A stretch of DNA of 10,378 nt from Oligosphaeraceae bacterium (GTDB lineage Bacteria > Verrucomicrobiota > Lentisphaeria > Oligosphaerales > Oligosphaeraceae): assembly GCA_012515455.1 (NCBI GenBank), contig JAAYYJ010000403.1, positions 1-10,378 on the forward strand. The letters run 5' to 3'. The notes beneath the pieces were generated by a model. That model was not told where the DNA came from. It saw only the letters and a list, made by a program, of their open reading frames with translations, and did no database searches. How positions within the stretch are numbered: the stretch's first letter is position 1; each line of letters starts with the position of its first letter. A program made the position numbers and the translations under genes. Below, piece after piece: positions 7,147 through 10,378 of this stretch.

Positions 7147-10065
7147 ATGAAAATCATCCTGTCATTATTCCTGCTCCTAGGCACCTGCCTGACCGCACAG
7201 GAACTGCTCAAAAACGGCACTTTTGCGGAAAATCCACCGGACTACGGCGCTCTGCCCCCAGCCTGGCAGCTGGACCAGCCGGACAGCCTGGCCTGGGGAT
7301 TCGTCAATGACGACGGCATGAACAGCGCCGAGGCCCTGCGCTGCCGGCTACAGCCTGGACAAACCGCTGGCACTGTCTCCCAGAAAATCACCTGCCAGGC
7401 GGACCAGCATTACATCCTGCGGGCGGACCTGAAGGGCAGCACCGCCCAGCCCCAGGTCCAGGTGCTGACTGCGAACGGTACGGTCCTGGCCAGCATATCC
7501 GCCCAGACTGCAAAGGCCGGAGTCTGGCAGGAATTCAGTCAGCCTTTCACGACTGCCCAGGACACCGCCTTGACGGTCCGGTTGAGCACCTCCGGCAACG
7601 CTGGCACGGTCTTCTTCGACAACCTCAGCCTGCTGCCGGGGCAGGCCGCAGCGCCGGCCGGCTCAACCGGCAGTGCTGCGCCCCGCCCCTTCGTCGCGCC
7701 CGGACCGAACCTCGCCCAGGGGAAACCGTACACCATGTCGCGCAAACCCAACTACGGTCTGTGCAGCGACGCCGGCGATGCCACTCAGCTTACTGACGGC
7801 GTCTACACCAAAGGATATTTCTGGACCCAGAAAAGCACCGTGGGCTGGAGCCATGCGTTCCTGCATAACATCACCATCGACCTGGGCAAAACCGAGCCCA
7901 TCTGCGGCGTGTCCTGGAATGCCGCCGCGGGCTCCGCCGGGGTGACCTGGCCGAGCCTGCTGAGCCTTTACGTCAGCGAAGATGCGCAAAACTGGTATTT
8001 CCTGGGCGATATCTTTACCCAGAGTATCGCCCAGTACGGACGCCCGGCAGAGGATAAATACAACGTCTACCGCATTGCCAGCACCAGCCTGGCCAGCAAG
8101 GGTCGCTATGTCTGCTTCCAGATTTTCCAGAATCAGTACTGCTTCGTGGATGAAATCGAAGTCTACCGCGGGGCTGACAGCCTGCTGGCACAGCCCGCCG
8201 GACAGGAGGTCATCCCCAATCCCCAGACCCACTACTGGGCCCAATGCCTGCAGGGAAGACTGCTGGAAGACTTCCGCACCGTCAGCGCCGCCCTGCAGAC
8301 TCTGCCGGACTCTGCCGACAAGAGTGCCGCCCTGGCCAAGCTCCCGGGCGTGGAGAAATCGCTGCAGAAACTGCAATATCACGACTTCGCCCGATTCCTG
8401 ACGGTTATCCCGATGGTCCCCGAACAGGCGGACATCTTCGCCTTGCATGCAGCGGTGCTGCGGGCAAAAGGCTTCCGCAAGCCGGCATTCTGGCGCAACA
8501 ACCGCTGGGAAAATCATTCCCCCCTGGCTATCCCGCCGCAAGAATCCCCCCAACCCCTGCAGGTGGAAATGATGCGCGGGGAAGTGCGGGCGGAAAGTGT
8601 GAACATCCTCAACCCCAGCGATCAGGCCATGACTTGCCTGGTCAGCGTCAGCGGACTGCCGCCCGGTTCCGGTCTTGATCTCCGGGAAGTGGTCTTCACT
8701 GATACCCGGCAGCTGCAGACCGTCTCCTCGGCTCTGCGCCCCGGACAGGGCGAAAGCCTGACCCTGAGCGTGCCGGCCGGCAGCAGCCGCCAGGTCTGGC
8801 TGTCCTTCAATCGCCCCAGCCTGAAAGCCGGCCAATACCCGGCCTTAGTCAGCGCCAGCGCCGCCGGACAGGAGACCTTCACCATCCCCCTGACCCTGAT
8901 GGTGCACGACTTGGATTTCCCCGCCGCACCCCGCCTGCATGCCGGCGGCTGGGATTACCTGAACGGCAAAACCAGCCGCTACAACCCCAGCGGCGGCGAC
9001 ATTGAGGCCAACCTGGCCATCATGCGTGACTTCTATGTCGACAGCCCGTGGGCCAGCAACAGCGTGGCCCCCCGGGGCGCGAAATTCGGCCCCGAGGGCG
9101 CATTGCTCAATGCCCGGGAAATGGACTTTCAGGAATGGGACGCCTGGGTGCAGCGCTGGTCCGGTGCCCGCAAGTACTGCGTCTACTGGGCCGTGAGCGA
9201 TAATTTCCAGCGTGAGACGGCCGGCACCGAGCGTTTCAACCGCATGGTCGGGGACTACATCACCGTCTGGGTCGACCACCTGCGCCAGAATGGCCTGCAA
9301 CCAGAACAGCTGGTACTGCTGCTGGTTGACGAGCCCTCTTCGCCAGTCCGCGACAGCATTATCATCCCGTGGGCTAAAGCTATCAATGCGGCCCAGCCCG
9401 AGACGATCATTTTCGAGGACCCGATACACCAGGAACCGGAAAAGGGCCTGCAGGAGATGTTCGAATCCTGCGATGTGCTCTGCCCGAATACCGTGCAGCT
9501 GGTCAGCCGCGGGCAGGCATTCCGGGATTTCTATGTGCGCCAGCGGGAAGCCGGCAGGACCCTGTGGCTGTACTCCTGCAGCGGTCCGGCCCGGCTGCTG
9601 GACCCGGTGTCTTATTACCGGGCCCAGATGTGGCAGTGCTTCCACTGGCAGGCCAAGGGAGCGTTTTACTGGGCCATGGGCTGCGGCGGCGGCAAGGCCG
9701 ACTCCTGGCACGCCTACAGCCAGACGGGCACCGAGTACTCCCCGTTCTTCGTCTCCCCGGATGGCTCGATGACCATGCACGCCAAGCAAAGCGAAGGCAT
9801 TCGCGAAGGCGTGCAGGATTACGAGTACCTCTGCCTGCTGCAGGAGCGCATCGCGGCCCTGCAGAAGGCCGGCCGCAGCCGCGACACTCTGGCCCAGGCA
9901 AAGGCACTGCTCGCCGGCGCGGCGACCCGGGTTCTGGAGAGCCTGAAGCCCGCCGGCGCAGGCAACGAGGATTATTACAGCATTAACTGGAATGACCCCA
10001 AAGACCGCGACAGCATGGACGAAGTTCGTCTCGAAGTGCTGCGTATGCTTAGTGCCCTGAAGTAA
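7147..10065 (+). CDS. Secreted multidomain DUF4091 / GH123-like glycoside hydrolase with CBM4/9-like and F5/8C modules
   Basis: This 972-residue protein starts with a signal peptide (MKIILSLFLLLGTCLTA, likely cut after A17), so it is exported. Residues about 19-164 (LLKNGTFAENP ... VFFDNLSLLPG) resemble a CBM4/9-type jelly roll. A Pro/Ser/Gly/Ala linker follows (about 168-187). Residues about 188-342 (NLAQGKPYTMS ... VDEIEVYRG) look like an F5/8 type C (CBM32-like) module. A helical stretch covers about 355-460, and a beta-sandwich about 500-598 resembles the GH123 N-terminal domain. The rest is a TIM barrel of DUF4091/GH123 type. It contains the adjacent acids D728-E729 (LLVDEPSS), which match the Asp-Glu pair used by GH123 beta-N-acetylgalactosaminidases in substrate-assisted catalysis, and the terminal block 'EGIREGVQDYEYL'. 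GH123 enzymes cleave beta-GalNAc, but DUF4091 proteins are diverse, so the substrate is unproven. There is no LPxTG or clear lipobox. Confidence 0.82.
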   Translation: MKIILSLFLLLGTCLTAQELLKNGTFAENPPDYGALPPAWQLDQPDSLAWGFVNDDGMNSAEALRCRLQPGQTAGTVSQKITCQADQHYILRADLKGSTAQPQVQVLTANGTVLASISAQTAKAGVWQEFSQPFTTAQDTALTVRLSTSGNAGTVFFDNLSLLPGQAAAPAGSTGSAAPRPFVAPGPNLAQGKPYTMSRKPNYGLCSDAGDATQLTDGVYTKGYFWTQKSTVGWSHAFLHNITIDLGKTEPICGVSWNAAAGSAGVTWPSLLSLYVSEDAQNWYFLGDIFTQSIAQYGRPAEDKYNVYRIASTSLASKGRYVCFQIFQNQYCFVDEIEVYRGADSLLAQPAGQEVIPNPQTHYWAQCLQGRLLEDFRTVSAALQTLPDSADKSAALAKLPGVEKSLQKLQYHDFARFLTVIPMVPEQADIFALHAAVLRAKGFRKPAFWRNNRWENHSPLAIPPQESPQPLQVEMMRGEVRAESVNILNPSDQAMTCLVSVSGLPPGSGLDLREVVFTDTRQLQTVSSALRPGQGESLTLSVPAGSSRQVWLSFNRPSLKAGQYPALVSASAAGQETFTIPLTLMVHDLDFPAAPRLHAGGWDYLNGKTSRYNPSGGDIEANLAIMRDFYVDSPWASNSVAPRGAKFGPEGALLNAREMDFQEWDAWVQRWSGARKYCVYWAVSDNFQRETAGTERFNRMVGDYITVWVDHLRQNGLQPEQLVLLLVDEPSSPVRDSIIIPWAKAINAAQPETIIFEDPIHQEPEKGLQEMFESCDVLCPNTVQLVSRGQAFRDFYVRQREAGRTLWLYSCSGPARLLDPVSYYRAQMWQCFHWQAKGAFYWAMGCGGGKADSWHAYSQTGTEYSPFFVSPDGSMTMHAKQSEGIREGVQDYEYLCLLQERIAALQKAGRSRDTLAQAKALLAGAATRVLESLKPAGAGNEDYYSINWNDPKDRDSMDEVRLEVLRMLSALK

Positions 10066-10082
10066 CCGCAAAGCCGGGTAAA

Positions 10083-10111
10083 TCTGCCGGTCACCGGACA
10101 GAATTGCTTTT
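10083..10111 (+). terminator. Weak putative intrinsic terminator after the GH123-like gene
   Basis: TCTGCCGG (10083-10090) pairs with CCGG plus CAGA (10094-10097 and 10099-10102), with a TCA loop and one bulged A at 10098. The stem is followed by ATTGCTTTT. The T-run is short and four bases away, so termination may be partial and some read-through into the next gene is possible. Confidence 0.4.
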
Positions 10112-10123
10112 AGCAGGAAATTT

Positions 10124-10162
10124 TTGTCATTGTGCCGCCAGCCCGGATTTATAGAATTATAG
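10124..10162 (+). promoter_or_regulatory. AT-rich putative promoter for the ceramidase-like gene
   Basis: TTGTCA (10124-10129) resembles a -35 box, and the AT-rich segment 10147-10162 offers several -10 candidates: TTTATA at 10148-10153 (spacer 18), or TAGAAT at 10152-10157 paired with TTGTGC at 10130-10135 (spacer 16). None is a perfect match, but this is the only AT-rich patch in the intergenic region and sits about 80 bases before the next ATG. Confidence 0.35.
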
Positions 10163-10165
10163 TCT

Positions 10166-10191
10166 GGCGGTGTGGATGTTTCCCCACCGCC
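10166..10191 (+). promoter_or_regulatory. Stem-loop in the leader of the ceramidase-like gene
   Basis: GGCGGTG (10166-10172) pairs perfectly with CACCGCC (10185-10191). After a T/C mismatch, GGA (10174-10176) pairs with TCC (10181-10183), closing a TGTT loop. If transcription begins near 10164, this would be a hairpin at the very 5' end of the mRNA. No T-run follows, so it is more likely a stability or control element than a terminator. The left arm can also pair with an upstream arm at 10135-10141. Confidence 0.4.
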
Positions 10192-10207
10192 GTTTCAACC
10201 GCAAGTG

Positions 10208-10231
10208 CAGCAGCAGCAGCAGCAACAACAA
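10208..10231 (+). repeat. CAG/CAA triplet microsatellite, five CAG then three CAA
   Basis: Eight perfect triplets sit directly before the Shine-Dalgarno AAGGAAG (10230-10236) of the next gene. The tract is in frame with the ATG at 10241 and has no stop in between, so initiation at the GTG at 10205 would read it as poly-glutamine. It is more probably an unstructured 5' leader segment. Confidence 0.8.
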
Positions 10232-10240
10232 GGAAGCCTC

Positions 10241-10378
10241 ATGAATGCTTTGAAGATTGGATGGTCCTCCCGTGATGTCTCTACCACCAAGCCCATCAAC
10301 ATCCCGGGACAGTTCGCAATGCGGATTTCCCGCGGCATTATGGACCCGGTGACCGTGACCGCACTGGTCATCGATAAC
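10241..10378 (+). CDS. Neutral/alkaline ceramidase-like protein, N-terminal fragment cut by window end
   Basis: ATG at 10241, preceded by AAGGAAG (10230-10236), opens a frame that runs to the window edge, giving 46 residues that begin MNALKIGWSSRDVST. The pattern 'IGWSSRDVST' ... 'NIPGQF' ... 'GIMDPVTVTALVID' resembles the N-terminus of neutral/alkaline non-lysosomal ceramidase-like proteins (PF04734 and relatives), in which a first strand with Asp is followed by a Pro-Gly turn, a 'G..DP' segment and a strand ending in 'ALVID'. No signal peptide is seen, so the product is probably cytoplasmic. Many environmental members of this family have no proven ceramidase activity, and the catalytic and zinc-binding parts lie outside the window. 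The gene may be expressed from its own promoter (10124-10162) or by read-through from the glycoside hydrolase operon. Confidence 0.55.
   Translation, partial: MNALKIGWSSRDVSTTKPINIPGQFAMRISRGIMDPVTVTALVIDN

Noticed and set aside
7180..7194. Possible lipobox (LGTC) in the signal peptide of the GH123-like protein
   Set aside because: Thr at -1 and Gly at -2 do not fit the usual lipobox, and a standard signal peptidase I site (LTA before QEL) lies three residues later.
7663..10071. Two long open antisense frames (about 390 and 408 codons) opposite the GH123-like gene
   Set aside because: They have no recognisable domain, lie wholly opposite a gene with clear signal peptide and modules, and are expected in GC-rich coding DNA where antisense stops are rare.
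10205..10240. GTG start giving a poly-Gln N-terminus on the last gene
   Set aside because: No Shine-Dalgarno precedes the GTG, whereas AAGGAAG is well placed for the ATG at 10241. Kept only as a low-level possibility.

Overview
The window looks like a chromosomal segment of a GC-rich, carbohydrate-degrading bacterium, probably of the Lentisphaerota (Victivallis-like) or a related Planctomycetes/Verrucomicrobia lineage. This assignment is an inference: it rests on a GH28-like beta-helix protein beside a large secreted DUF4091/GH123-like protein and a ceramidase-like protein, a combination typical of that group. It has not been tested by any search. No mobile element, CRISPR array, tRNA or rRNA was seen.

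Layout. (1) Positions 2-772, plus strand: the 3' part of an amidohydrolase-2 family TIM-barrel protein, cut off by the window edge. (2) Positions 773-873: a short gap between convergent genes that holds a GC-rich inverted repeat. (3) Positions 5476 down to 874, minus strand: a housekeeping pair, carB (large subunit of carbamoyl-phosphate synthase) followed 16 bp later by mnmE (tRNA wobble-uridine modification GTPase). The likely carB start is the ATG at 5476, with a good Shine-Dalgarno, rather than an in-frame upstream start. (4) Positions 5477-5786: a divergent intergenic region with a sigma70-like promoter facing each way. (5) Positions 5787-10065, plus strand: a probable two-gene operon. 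Its first gene encodes a signal-less, Cys-rich GH28-fold protein; its second encodes a 972-residue exported protein with a CBM4/9-like N-terminal region, an F5/8-type-C (CBM32-like) module and a C-terminal DUF4091/GH123-like catalytic region. (6) Positions 10066-10240: an intergenic region with a weak terminator, a possible promoter, three mutually exclusive pairing arms and a CAG/CAA triplet tract. (7) From 10241 to the window end: the first 46 codons of a gene resembling the N-terminus of neutral/alkaline non-lysosomal ceramidase-like proteins.

How the genes fit together. carB and mnmE are core metabolism and translation genes. The plus-strand genes look like an accessory glycan-processing locus: an exported multi-module protein would bind and cleave glycans outside the cytoplasm, and the GH28-fold protein would act on an imported fragment inside it. 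The GH28-like protein keeps the three catalytic acids but lacks the His and the Arg-x-Lys pair of polygalacturonases, so its substrate is probably not plain polygalacturonate. No clear new defence or mobile system is present. The most unusual items are this altered active site and the alternative RNA pairing ahead of the last gene.
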